This document shows positions 17,129 through 25,125 of a stretch of 64,000 nucleotides of DNA, piece by piece. How positions within the stretch are numbered: position 1 is the first letter of the stretch; every line of letters starts with the position of its first letter. A model generated the notes under the pieces. The model was not told where the DNA came from. It ran no database searches and saw only the letters and a list, made by a program, of their open reading frames with translations. The DNA is from Bradyrhizobium sp. BR13661 (GTDB lineage: Bacteria; Pseudomonadota; Alphaproteobacteria; Rhizobiales; Xanthobacteraceae): the NCBI RefSeq assembly GCF_029892425.1, contig NZ_JARXWB010000021.1:78768-142767 (forward strand), in the 5' to 3' direction. The translations under genes and the position numbers were made by a program.

Positions 17129-18166
17129 TCAAAGCAGCCGCCGATAAACCTCGCCAATTCGCGCCGCCTCGGCATCGAGGCTGAACTTCGCAAGCACCCG
17201 TGCCCGCCCCCGCTCGCCCATCGCCGTCGCTAGAGCCAAATCCCGCATCAGCGGCTCCAGCGCCGCCGCCAGCGCATCGGCATCGCCGGTCGGGATCAGC
17301 ACGCCGCTCACGCCATCCTCGACCACCAGCGTCGCGGCTCCTGCGCGCGCGGCAACCAGCGCGCTGCCGGCCGCCATCGCCTCGATCAGCGTCAGGCCGA
17401 ACCCTTCGTTGCGCGAGGTGAAGGCGTAGATCGTCAGCCGCTGATACCAGCGCTGCACCTGCTCGACTCCCAGCTCGCCGGTGATGACGATGCGCGATTG
17501 CAAACCCGCTGCCTCAATGCGCTTCTTCAGGTCGTTCGCAAAGGGCGTCTGCTCGGCCGTGACCTGGCCGACGATCACGGCCGTGAAATCAGGATAGCGC
17601 GGCAAGAGGCGACACATCGCATCGACGAACACATCCGTGCCCTTCTGTGCGCGGACGCGACCGAAGCAACCGATGGCGTAGCGGCCCGGCAAGCCGCTTT
17701 CCGCAAACGCCGCGGCGCGATCGACCGGCGGCGCATAGACGTCGGTGTCGACGCCGTGCGGGATCACCGTCGATGGCACTTTCAGGAACGACGCCGAGAT
17801 GTCCGAGGTGGCGATGATCGCGTCCATCTGCCGGATCAGCCAGCGCGTGATCCAGGTGTGATGCCGCTGCCCCGCGGAGGTGAAGACCAGCTTGAGCGGC
17901 CAGCCGAGCGTGCGGAGCAGCACGCCTGCGATCATCTCGTTGTTGCGGCGCGCGTGCCAGATCACAGGCCGCTTGCGGCGCCATAGTTTCAGGACATCAG
18001 CGGCGCTCAGCCGTGCGATCCCCTCCGGCGCGTCCGAGCCGAACCATGCAGCGCGAACAAGTTTTGCCAGCCGTGGCGCCACCATCCGGTTGGTCGCGGT
18101 GACCCCGGAATAGCGCCTGTGCAGATTTGGCACGATCACTTGCAGATCGTCCGGGGAATTCGCCAC
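17129..18166 (-). CDS. lpcC: LPS core glycosyltransferase, GT4, LpcC-like
   Basis: The 345-residue protein carries PNLHRRYSGVTATN at the N-terminus and then WHARRNNEMIAGVLLRT, a stretch I associate with rhizobial LpcC mannosyltransferases that act on the Kdo of the LPS core. The C-terminal GT4 domain has GCFGRVRAQKGTDVFVDAM near residue 172 and the E-x7-E motif in SRNEGFGLTLIEAMAAGSAL near 255. It probably uses GDP-mannose, which ManC could supply. It is divergent from galE, with 126 bases between. The assignment to LpcC rests on recall of motif patterns, and another GT4 core transferase is possible. Confidence 0.8.
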   Translation of the reverse strand: MANSPDDLQVIVPNLHRRYSGVTATNRMVAPRLAKLVRAAWFGSDAPEGIARLSAADVLKLWRRKRPVIWHARRNNEMIAGVLLRTLGWPLKLVFTSAGQRHHTWITRWLIRQMDAIIATSDISASFLKVPSTVIPHGVDTDVYAPPVDRAAAFAESGLPGRYAIGCFGRVRAQKGTDVFVDAMCRLLPRYPDFTAVIVGQVTAEQTPFANDLKKRIEAAGLQSRIVITGELGVEQVQRWYQRLTIYAFTSRNEGFGLTLIEAMAAGSALVAARAGAATLVVEDGVSGVLIPTGDADALAAALEPLMRDLALATAMGERGRARVLAKFSLDAEAARIGEVYRRLL

Positions 18167-18292
18167 GTCATGCTCCGTCTGGTCGGTCCCCTATACGCAA
18201 CATTAAGCATAGTGACCAGTTCAGGTCCGCCGATACCCCCTCTTCACCACGCAACCGTTAACTTGGCGCCTTGATCGAAGACGGGTGAGATC

Positions 18293-19306
18293 ATGACTGT
18301 GCTAGTCACCGGCGGCGCCGGCTATATCGGAAGTCACACGGTTATGGCGCTGGCGGAAGCCGGCGAGGACGTCGTTGTGATCGACGATCTCTCCACCGGT
18401 TTCTCCGCCTATCTGCCCGAGGGCGTGCCGCTGTTCATCGGCGATGCCGGCGACGAGAATCTGCTCGAAGGCGTGATCGCCCAGCACAACATCGAGAGCA
18501 TCATCCATTTTGCCGGCTCCGTGGTCGTGCCGGAATCGATGCGTGACCCGCTCGGCTATTACCGCAACAACTTCATGACCGCGCGCAACCTGCTCAACGT
18601 CGCAGTCAAGCGCGGCATCAATCGCTTCATCTTCTCCTCGACCGCCGCCGTCTACGGCAATCCCGACCAGGTGCCGGTGCCCGAGCACGCGCCGACGCGG
18701 CCGCTCTCGCCTTACGGCTCGTCGAAGCTGATGACCGAGATCATGCTGCACGACGTCGCCGCCGCCTACGGCATGCAGTACGTGACCTTGCGCTATTTCA
18801 ACGTCGCAGGAGCTGACCCGCAGGCGCGTATCGGCCTTGCCACCGTGGGCGCCACGCATCTGCTCAAGATCGCAGTGGAGGCTGCGACCGGCCAGCGCGC
18901 CAAGATCGACGTGTTCGGCACTGATTACCCGACCCCGGACGGCAGCTGCATCCGCGACTTCATCCACGTCACCGACCTGTCGCAGGCGCATCGCTCGGCG
19001 CTCGCCTATCTGCGCAATGGCGGCGCCTCGACCACGCTGAATTGCGGCTATGGCCGCGGCTATTCGGTGCTGGAAACCATCGATGCCGTGCGCCGGGTCT
19101 CGGGCCGCAGCTTCGCCGTACAATACGCCCCGCGCCGCCCCGGCGACATCATGACCATGGTCGCCGACACCAGCCGCATCCGCGGCCTGCTCGACTGGAA
19201 GCCGCAATACGAAGACCTCGAGACCATCGCAGCCCACGCGCTGGCTTGGGAGGACAAGCTGTTCCGCGAGCGCCACGGCGAGCTCCGCCACGCCGCCTCG
19301 GCCTAG
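18293..19306 (+). CDS. galE: UDP-glucose 4-epimerase
   Basis: At 337 residues it has standard GalE length. It starts VLVTGGAGYIGSHTVMAL (NAD site), then DDLSTG, the catalytic serine strand SSTAAVYGNP and the YGSSKLMTE motif with Tyr-x-x-x-Lys. RYFNVAGADPQARIG and SCIRDFIHVTDLSQAH are the usual substrate-binding blocks. It interconverts UDP-glucose and UDP-galactose for LPS or exopolysaccharide. The ATG at 18293 directly follows GAGATC. The ABC exporter gene follows on the same strand after about 120 bases. Confidence 0.95.
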   Translation: MTVLVTGGAGYIGSHTVMALAEAGEDVVVIDDLSTGFSAYLPEGVPLFIGDAGDENLLEGVIAQHNIESIIHFAGSVVVPESMRDPLGYYRNNFMTARNLLNVAVKRGINRFIFSSTAAVYGNPDQVPVPEHAPTRPLSPYGSSKLMTEIMLHDVAAAYGMQYVTLRYFNVAGADPQARIGLATVGATHLLKIAVEAATGQRAKIDVFGTDYPTPDGSCIRDFIHVTDLSQAHRSALAYLRNGGASTTLNCGYGRGYSVLETIDAVRRVSGRSFAVQYAPRRPGDIMTMVADTSRIRGLLDWKPQYEDLETIAAHALAWEDKLFRERHGELRHAASA

Positions 19307-19425
19307 AATCCGTCCAGGCGCAAGCCCTTAATTGGGCTTGAAAACCTTGCCTTTAGCGGGCACAGAGGCCATTCGATCCCTGACGCGCGGGCAGGCTTTT
19401 CGCCTTGGCCGTCAATGGACACCGG

Positions 19426-21228
19426 ATGGCGCAGTTTCCAAAGAAAATCACCGACGATCCCTATGCGGCAGCGATCCTGATTCGCCGCCTGGTCATGGAA
19501 CAGGGGGTCGTCTACTGGCGGCGCTACCTCATGGCCTTCACGCTGATGGCGGCTGCCGCGGGCGCCACCGCAGGCGCGACCTACGTGCTCGGCCAGGTCA
19601 TCAACCAGGCCTATGTCGACAAGAACATCCCGGGTATCGCGATGTTTTCCGGCATCACGGTGATCCTGCTGTTCGTCAAGGGCATGGCGACATACGGCCA
19701 CATGGTGATCCTCACCAAGATTTCGAACGCCATCCTCGCGACCAACCAGCGCCGGCTGTTCGCAAAGCTGATGCGCGAGAGCGTCGGCTTCTTCTCCGAG
19801 CGGCATTCGTCCGAATTCCTGGCGCGGCTGACGGCCGGCGCCAAGTCGATCACCGATGTCCTCAACATGCTGGTCAACGCGATCGGGCGCGACCTCTTGA
19901 TGCTGGTTGCCATGATCGGCGTGATGGTGTGGCAGGATCCGCTGATGTCGCTGATCGGCCTCGTCGCGGTGCCGCCGGCGATGCTGGTGCTGCGCAAGCT
20001 GGTCAAGCGCATCAAGGGCCTCGCCTACAATCAGTTCACCGGCACCGCCGACATTATGGAGACGATGCAGGAATCGCTGCAGGGCATCCGCACCGTCAAG
20101 GCGTTCACGCTCGAAGACACCATGCAGAAGCGCATCGACGAGAACATTGCCATCGTCGAGCGCAATGCCAACAAGATGGCCCGCGTCGCCAATCGCTCCA
20201 ATCCGCTGATGGAAATGCTCGGCGGCTTCGCGGTCGCCGGCTGCCTGATGTATGGCGGCTACAGCGTGGTCGCGCTCAACGCCACGCCCGGCGCGTTCTT
20301 CTCCTTCATGACCGCCTTCCTGATGGCGACCGAGCCGGCGAAGCGGCTGGCGCGTCTCAACATCGACCTCAACAGCCAGCTGGTCGGCGCCCGAATGCTG
20401 CTCGAGGTCGTCGACAGCCCGGCGAGCGAGCATTCCGACGACGACAAGCCGGCGCTGAAGCTCACAGAGGCGCGGATCGAGCTGCGCGACGTCAGCTTCT
20501 CCTATCGCTCGGGCGAGACCGTGCTCAACCGCATGAGCTTCGTTGCCGAGCCCGGCAAGGTCACCGCGCTGGTCGGCCCCTCCGGCGGCGGCAAGTCGAC
20601 CGTGCTGGCGCTGCTGCTACGGTTCTACGAGGTGACGCAAGGAGCGATCGCGATCGACGGCCAGTCGATCGGCGCGGTCTCGCGCAAATCGCTGCGGGCG
20701 CAGACCGCCTATGTCGGCCAGGACGTCTATCTGTTCCGCGACACGATCCGCAACAACATCGCCTTCGGCAAGTCGGGCGCGAGCGAGAACGAGATCATCG
20801 AGGCGGCTAAAGCGGCCTGCGCGCATGACTTCATCATGGGCTTTCCGCTCGGCTACGATACGCCGGTCGGTGAGCACGGCACGCAGGTCTCTGGCGGTCA
20901 GCGCCAGCGCATTGCGGTGGCGCGTGCGCTGCTGAAGAATGCGCCGATCATCCTGCTCGATGAAGCCACCGCCGCGCTCGACTCCGAGTCCGAGAAGCAG
21001 GTGCAGGAGGCGATCGAGCATCTCTGCCAGAACCGCACCACCATCGTGATCGCGCATCGTCTGCACACCATCATGCACGCAGACAGCATCCTGGTGGTCG
21101 AGGGCGGCGAGATCGTCGAACAGGGCCGGCACGACGAGTTGCTCCGCCGCTCCGGCCGCTACGCCTCGTTCTTCCGCCTGCAACATCACGATGCCGGCAC
21201 TCTGGCGCCGATCAGCGCAACGGCATAG
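19426..21228 (+). CDS. ABC exporter, fused permease-ATPase (MsbA-like)
   Basis: The 600-residue half-transporter has an N-terminal domain of six membrane helices (residues about 20-320) and a C-terminal ATPase. The ATPase shows Walker A GPSGGGKST near residue 385, Q-loop YVGQDVYLF, signature VSGGQRQRI near 488, Walker B IILLDEATAALD near 508 and the H-loop in VIAHRLHTI. I choose ATG 19426 (MAQFPKKITDD) over the TTG at 19405. In this LPS setting, flipping of lipid A-core across the inner membrane is a sensible guess; related exporters carry glucans or drugs, so the substrate remains open. Confidence 0.9.
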   Translation: MAQFPKKITDDPYAAAILIRRLVMEQGVVYWRRYLMAFTLMAAAAGATAGATYVLGQVINQAYVDKNIPGIAMFSGITVILLFVKGMATYGHMVILTKISNAILATNQRRLFAKLMRESVGFFSERHSSEFLARLTAGAKSITDVLNMLVNAIGRDLLMLVAMIGVMVWQDPLMSLIGLVAVPPAMLVLRKLVKRIKGLAYNQFTGTADIMETMQESLQGIRTVKAFTLEDTMQKRIDENIAIVERNANKMARVANRSNPLMEMLGGFAVAGCLMYGGYSVVALNATPGAFFSFMTAFLMATEPAKRLARLNIDLNSQLVGARMLLEVVDSPASEHSDDDKPALKLTEARIELRDVSFSYRSGETVLNRMSFVAEPGKVTALVGPSGGGKSTVLALLLRFYEVTQGAIAIDGQSIGAVSRKSLRAQTAYVGQDVYLFRDTIRNNIAFGKSGASENEIIEAAKAACAHDFIMGFPLGYDTPVGEHGTQVSGGQRQRIAVARALLKNAPIILLDEATAALDSESEKQVQEAIEHLCQNRTTIVIAHRLHTIMHADSILVVEGGEIVEQGRHDELLRRSGRYASFFRLQHHDAGTLAPISATA

Positions 21229-21263
21229 AGTTCGTCCCACCTCAAGAGCAGCGAGACCACTTC

Positions 21264-21965
21264 ATGAACGCCGCCTCCTACGTCATCCCGCTTCCGCCCC
21301 AGGCTTCGCTCCCCGTCGTCGGCGAGACCGGCCGCTTTCCGGTGCGCCGCATCTGGTGCGTTGGCCGCAACTATCTCGAGCACATCCGCGAGATGGGCAA
21401 TGACGAGCGAGCCCCGCCGTTCTTCTTCGCCAAGCACGCCGACATGCTGGTGCCCGATGGCGCCACCATTCCCTACCCGCCGCTGACCAAGGACCTGCAT
21501 CACGAGGTCGAGCTGATCGTCGCACTGAAGAGCGGCGGCCTCAACATCCCCGCCGACAAGGCGCTCGACCACGTCTACGGCTATGCCGTCGGCATCGACC
21601 TCACCCGCCGCGATCTCCAGATCGCCTCGCGCAAGAAGGAGCGTCCGTGGGAGATCGGCAAATCCTTCGACGGCTCCGCCCCTGCTTCCGCGGTGCAGCC
21701 GGCCTCGAAGATCGGCCATCCCTCCAAGGGCAAGATCTGGCTTACGGTGAACGGCAAGGAAGCCCAGACGGGCGATCTCGAGCAGATGATCTGGAACGTG
21801 CCGGAGACGATCTGGCAGCTCTCCCAGCAGGTGAAGCTCGCCGCCGGCGACATCATCATGACTGGCACGCCGGCAGGCGTGTCGCAGCTCCAGCCCGGCG
21901 ACAAGCTCGAATGCGGCGTCGACGGCGTCGGCACGCTGAAGGTGAGCATCGGCCAGCCGGAATAG
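21264..21965 (+). CDS. Fumarylacetoacetate hydrolase (FAH) family protein
   Basis: The 233-residue protein has the compact FAH fold seen in fumarylpyruvate hydrolases and acylpyruvases. Marks are RIWCVGRNYLEHIREMG at residues 29-45, FFFAKHADMLVPDG, the metal-binding stretch DLHHEVELIVAL near 75, YGYAVGIDLTRRDLQ near 105, and GDIIMTGTPAGVSQLQPGD near 195. Members cleave a C-C bond in a beta-diketo acid from aromatic breakdown, or decarboxylate oxaloacetate, using Mg2+ or Mn2+. It begins 35 bases after the ABC exporter stop on the same strand and may be cotranscribed, ending at a clear terminator at 21992-22016. Confidence 0.9.
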   Translation: MNAASYVIPLPPQASLPVVGETGRFPVRRIWCVGRNYLEHIREMGNDERAPPFFFAKHADMLVPDGATIPYPPLTKDLHHEVELIVALKSGGLNIPADKALDHVYGYAVGIDLTRRDLQIASRKKERPWEIGKSFDGSAPASAVQPASKIGHPSKGKIWLTVNGKEAQTGDLEQMIWNVPETIWQLSQQVKLAAGDIIMTGTPAGVSQLQPGDKLECGVDGVGTLKVSIGQPE

Positions 21966-21991
21966 GCTGCACAACACTTCGGAATCAAAAG

Positions 21992-22016
21992 GCCCCGGAC
22001 ATCGTCCGGGGCTTTT
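21992..22016. terminator. Bidirectional rho-independent terminator
   Basis: A perfect 9-base stem GCCCCGGAC / GTCCGGGGC with a three-base loop is followed by TTTTT on the plus strand and preceded by AAAA, giving a U-run for the minus strand too. It lies between the convergent FAH-hydrolase (ends 21965) and NTF2-like (ends 22032) genes. Confidence 0.9.
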
Positions 22017-22031
22017 TCATTTCCGATCGCT

Positions 22032-22502
22032 CTACCAGGCCTTCACCGGCCTGTTGGCGTGGCTTGCCTGCGGCACACCGCGGTTGAGCGACATGTGCGA
22101 ATGCACGCACAGCCAACCATCACCATTCCTCGAGAAGATCATCGTCGCGCGGCCGGGCCGCGGAAACGCGCTGCCATCGGGATGATAGCCTGTGCTGGTC
22201 CACGGCGCGATCACAGCCGCCATCGCGCCGTCGGCAGACGCCAGAACCGAGGTCTGATCGAGCACGAAGCGGAAGTCGGTCGTCTTCGGCCAGACATTGT
22301 CCCACTGCGTGGTGACCCACTGGTCGAGGCCAGGGATGACGTCATTATGCGTACCGAACGCGAGCACATCCGGGTGAAACAGCGGCTGCGCCGAGGCATA
22401 GTCGACCTCGCGGACATAGCCAGCGAAGGTTTCCAGCCATCCGCGGAAGAATTGCACGGTCTCGGTGTTCGCAAGTGGCAACGGGGCCATTGCCTGCTCC
22501 AT
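22032..22502 (-). CDS. NTF2-like / SnoaL-like small protein
   Basis: The 156-residue protein looks like a cone-shaped NTF2-fold domain. It has a first helix with VQFFRGWLETFAGYVREVDYA, a strand FHPDVLAFGTHND, and later sheet segments FRFVLDQTSVLAS, AAVIAPWTSTGY, RATMIFSRNGDGWLCVHSHMSLN. The last pattern is typical of ketosteroid isomerase-like and DUF4440-type proteins. No catalytic activity can be assigned. I start at ATG 22502 (MEQAMAPLPLA); a second ATG lies at 22490, and the open frame extends to 22553 without family-like sequence. Terminator-type hairpins flank it on both sides, so it is likely transcribed alone. Confidence 0.8.
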   Translation of the reverse strand: MEQAMAPLPLANTETVQFFRGWLETFAGYVREVDYASAQPLFHPDVLAFGTHNDVIPGLDQWVTTQWDNVWPKTTDFRFVLDQTSVLASADGAMAAVIAPWTSTGYHPDGSAFPRPGRATMIFSRNGDGWLCVHSHMSLNRGVPQASHANRPVKAW

Positions 22503-22564
22503 GTTTGGTCGCCAAATCGCGGCAACCTTGTTGCCACGGGCCGACGCATGCATCCATAGAAAAA

Positions 22565-22591
22565 GCCCCGGAGATTGCTCCGGGGCCTTTT
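22565..22591 (-). terminator. Rho-independent terminator downstream of lpxO
   Basis: A 9-base perfect stem GCCCCGGAG / CTCCGGGGC with a four-base loop has A-runs on its left side (minus-strand U-run) and TTTT on the right. It lies 25 bases past the stop of the lpxO-like gene and before the NTF2-like start. Confidence 0.88.
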
Positions 22592-22615
22592 GATTCAGGC
22601 AACGCTATGCGCCGA

Positions 22616-23545
22616 TCACGTGAATGCCGAATACACGATGAGGCCGAGGATCAGAGCGGTCACCGAGTACTTCAGCGTGTAGTACACGTTCCGGTTCCAC
22701 TCCTTGACTTTGCGGCTGCCGAGATGGACCTCGTAGAGCTTGCCGAACACCTTGTTGAGCACGCCGACATGCTCGCCCTCGACGTTCTGGGTCGCCGATG
22801 CCTTGACGATGTGATGGCTGACCCAGCGGTTGATGGCGGTCATGAAGCCGTACTTCATCGGCCGCTCGACGTCGCAGAACAGGATGATGCGGTTGACGTC
22901 GGTCGCATTCTCGGCGCTGTGGATGAAGGTCTCGTCGAACATGAAGGCCTCGCCGTCGCGCCAGACGCATTCGACGCCGTCGACGAGAATGCGGCACTTG
23001 TTCGAGTTCGGCGTGACGAGCCCGAGGTGATAGCGCAGCGAGCCGGCGAAGGGATCGCGGTGCGCCCCTAACTTGCCGCCCGGGGGCAGCATCGCGAACA
23101 TCGCGCCATGCACTGAAGGGATCGACTTGAGCAGCTCCACCGTCTTCGGACACAACGTGTTCGCCGACGGCAGAAAGTCGTCGTACCATTTCAGATAGAA
23201 GCGCTTCCAGCCGCTCCTGAAGAACGAATAGAAGCCCCAGTCGTTGTTCTTGGCCGCGGCGCGGATGAAACCCTCGTCGAACAGGCGGACGGCCTCATCG
23301 CGGATGGTCTCCCAATTCTCGCTGAGCGGTTTCAGCTCGGGAAACTGCTCGACCGAGATCACGGGCTCGTTCGGCACGGCCGAGCCCGCATACATCAGCA
23401 CATTGTAAGGGGCGAGATAGGTCGAGTGATCGCCGAGCTGGCGCGCAAAGCGCAGCCGCTGCTTGCCGCGGAAGTGAACGTAAATCGTCGATGCCACAAG
23501 CACATACAGAATGACAAGTTGCGGCGCAAAAAGCTGTTTGAGCAT
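22616..23545 (-). CDS. lpxO: Lipid A 2-hydroxylase-like Fe(II)/2-oxoglutarate dioxygenase (aspartyl/asparaginyl hydroxylase family)
   Basis: At 309 residues it has the LpxO length. A short N-terminal membrane segment (LVILYVLVASTIYVHF) is followed by RGKQRLRFARQLGDHSTYLAP, which matches the LpxO N-terminus. The double-stranded beta-helix has LGAHRDPFAGSLRYHLGL (iron-binding His-x-Asp), then the distal histidine in FIHSAENATDVNRI and an arginine for 2-oxoglutarate. A second hydrophobic segment ends the protein. LpxO adds a 2-hydroxyl to a secondary fatty acid of lipid A at the inner membrane. ATG 23545 (MLKQLFAPQ) is preferred to 23617, whose extension is polar and arginine-rich. The LPS neighbours support the call. 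Confidence 0.85.
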   Translation of the reverse strand: MLKQLFAPQLVILYVLVASTIYVHFRGKQRLRFARQLGDHSTYLAPYNVLMYAGSAVPNEPVISVEQFPELKPLSENWETIRDEAVRLFDEGFIRAAAKNNDWGFYSFFRSGWKRFYLKWYDDFLPSANTLCPKTVELLKSIPSVHGAMFAMLPPGGKLGAHRDPFAGSLRYHLGLVTPNSNKCRILVDGVECVWRDGEAFMFDETFIHSAENATDVNRIILFCDVERPMKYGFMTAINRWVSHHIVKASATQNVEGEHVGVLNKVFGKLYEVHLGSRKVKEWNRNVYYTLKYSVTALILGLIVYSAFT

Positions 23546-23690
23546 TTCCCCAAATCCCGAGTGACCCGGCCGGGGACGTGATCTAACGCGACCCGGCCCA
23601 ACCGGCAAGCTATCCACGGGCGGGTTGCGTTCACGATGGGGAAATAGTTGGAAATAGAGATTGGGCCGAAACGGACCGAAACCAGCCGAA

Positions 23691-23846
23691 TCAGGTCCTC
23701 GACAGCGCCTGCAGGCCCTTGAAAGTCAGCCGCTTGGGGTCGGTCACGCCAGCGAGATAGAGCCGGCGAATAAAGGCAATGACCGCGTCGCGGTCGCAAT
23801 CGGTCAGCGCGACGACGGCGTCGACCGCGATCTTCTGGGCTTCCAT
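23691..23846 (-). CDS. Small hypothetical protein (51 residues)
   Basis: An ATG at 23846 is preceded by GAGGTGAG at a good distance for ribosome binding. It opens a 51-codon frame: MEAQKIAVDAVVALTD, then CDRDAVIAFIRRLYLAG and a basic end TDPKRLTFKGLQALSR. The composition is protein-like and helical, with codon third positions rich in G and C as in neighbouring genes. It lies between the divergent-facing lpxO and LysR genes on the same strand as both. I recognise no family. Confidence 0.55.
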   Translation of the reverse strand: MEAQKIAVDAVVALTDCDRDAVIAFIRRLYLAGVTDPKRLTFKGLQALSRT

Positions 23847-23998
23847 TGGGCTCACCTCGGCCTTGCGAGTAACCCCGGCCGAGACAGGCTAGGACTCATC
23901 CGTTAAATCGGCGTTAACCGTTTGGAACCATCGCCGATTCAACCCGGCGGCCGTATACGCAAAACAACGCATTGGCGATCGCTCCGCGGCCGCAATGT

Positions 23999-24922
23999 CT
24001 AGCCTGCGCCGAGGCTCTTCTTGAGGAGTGCGAACTGCTTCTTGAGCCGCGGCACTGCGAAGTCGGTGAAAGCGCGCACCTTCGGCACGGAGAGCCGGCC
24101 CTGCGGACAGATCAGGTGAACCGGCATCTCGGGATCTTCGTCGTCGGCGAGAACGATCTCGAGCTCGCCGCGCGCTACCTGCTCGGCAACCTGATACGAG
24201 TACATCCGCGCCACGCCGCGCCCCGCGACGGCGGAGGCCACGGCGGCGTAGGTGCTGCTGACGGTCAGGCGCGGGGTGAACTGCACCGTGCGGAGCGCTG
24301 ACGAGTTGGCCGGTGGCTTGAAAGTCCACGAATTGGGAAGATGGGCCATCGCCACGACCTGATGCTTGGCGAGATCGCCGGGCTCTGTGATCCGCGGGTG
24401 TTGCTTCAGATAGCGCGGAGCCGCCACGACGACGCGTCGGACCTCGCCGATCCGCGTCGCCACCATCGCCGAATCCGCGAGAGGACCAATACGAAGCGCG
24501 ACATCGACGCCCTCTTCGATCAGATTGACCGCACGATCGAACAGCAGCAGCTTTGCCGACACCGTCGGATAGGCATCCAGGAACGCATCGAGGATCGGCC
24601 GCAGCACCATCTCGCCCGACACCACAGGAGCTGTGATCGTGAGCAGGCCGCGCGGCGCGGTGCGCGGCCCGGTCGCGATGTCGTCGGCCTCCTCCAGCTC
24701 CGTGAGCACGCGGCGGCAGATCGCGACATAGCGCTCGCCCTCCTCGCTCAGCTTGATCGACCGGGTCGTCCGGTGCAGCAGCTCGGCCCCAACCCGTTCC
24801 TCCAGGAAGGCGATCGCACGGCTGACCGCGGCCGGTGACCGGCCGAGCTTGCGGCCCGCGGCCGCGAGGCTGCCCTCGTCCACTGCAAGGACGAACACCT
24901 TCATCGCATCCAGACGATCCAT
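23999..24922 (-). CDS. LysR-family transcriptional regulator
   Basis: The 307-residue protein has the LysR winged helix at its N-terminus (MDRLDAMKVFVLAVDEGSLAAAGRKLGRSPAAVSRAI in outline, helix-turn-helix at about residues 18-37) and a periplasmic-binding-like effector domain from residue 90, with RGLLTITAPVVSGEMVL and DVALRIGPLADSAMVA. It is divergent from the SDR-MFS pair. LysR proteins usually control the divergent operon and themselves from the space between, here 203 bases with a GCAAAT-N5-ATTTGC inverted repeat. The inducer is unknown. Confidence 0.93.
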   Translation of the reverse strand: MDRLDAMKVFVLAVDEGSLAAAGRKLGRSPAAVSRAIAFLEERVGAELLHRTTRSIKLSEEGERYVAICRRVLTELEEADDIATGPRTAPRGLLTITAPVVSGEMVLRPILDAFLDAYPTVSAKLLLFDRAVNLIEEGVDVALRIGPLADSAMVATRIGEVRRVVVAAPRYLKQHPRITEPGDLAKHQVVAMAHLPNSWTFKPPANSSALRTVQFTPRLTVSSTYAAVASAVAGRGVARMYSYQVAEQVARGELEIVLADDEDPEMPVHLICPQGRLSVPKVRAFTDFAVPRLKKQFALLKKSLGAG

Positions 24923-24949
24923 GCCTTCCCGCCACCCAAGATTCTACTG

Positions 24950-24966
24950 GCAAATTAGGCATTTGC
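24950..24966. promoter_or_regulatory. Inverted repeat GCAAAT-N5-ATTTGC, candidate LysR operator
   Basis: Perfect six-base arms separated by TAGGC lie 28 bases upstream of the LysR start codon, inside the gap shared with the divergent SDR gene. It is AT-rich against a GC-rich background, and its position fits autoregulation. Binding is inference. Confidence 0.4.
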
Positions 24967-25125
24967 ACCTGCCGCGACAACTGCCGCCAGGCGCACCGGG
25001 CCGGCATTCATACGCGCCGCGAAAGAGTGTCTGCCGGACAGCGCGTATTCGCAGCCGGGCCACCGCGGCGTACTTCAACACGTGAGCCAGCCAGTGCTGG
25101 CACGGATCAACAACAGGAGCCCGCC

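Noticed and set aside
18302..19291. Minus-strand open frame opposite galE
   Set aside because: Same shadow effect; galE on the plus strand is unmistakable.
19321..19340. CAAGCCC/GGGCTTG hairpin after galE as a terminator
   Set aside because: The stem is only seven bases and is followed by AAAA rather than a T-run on the plus strand.
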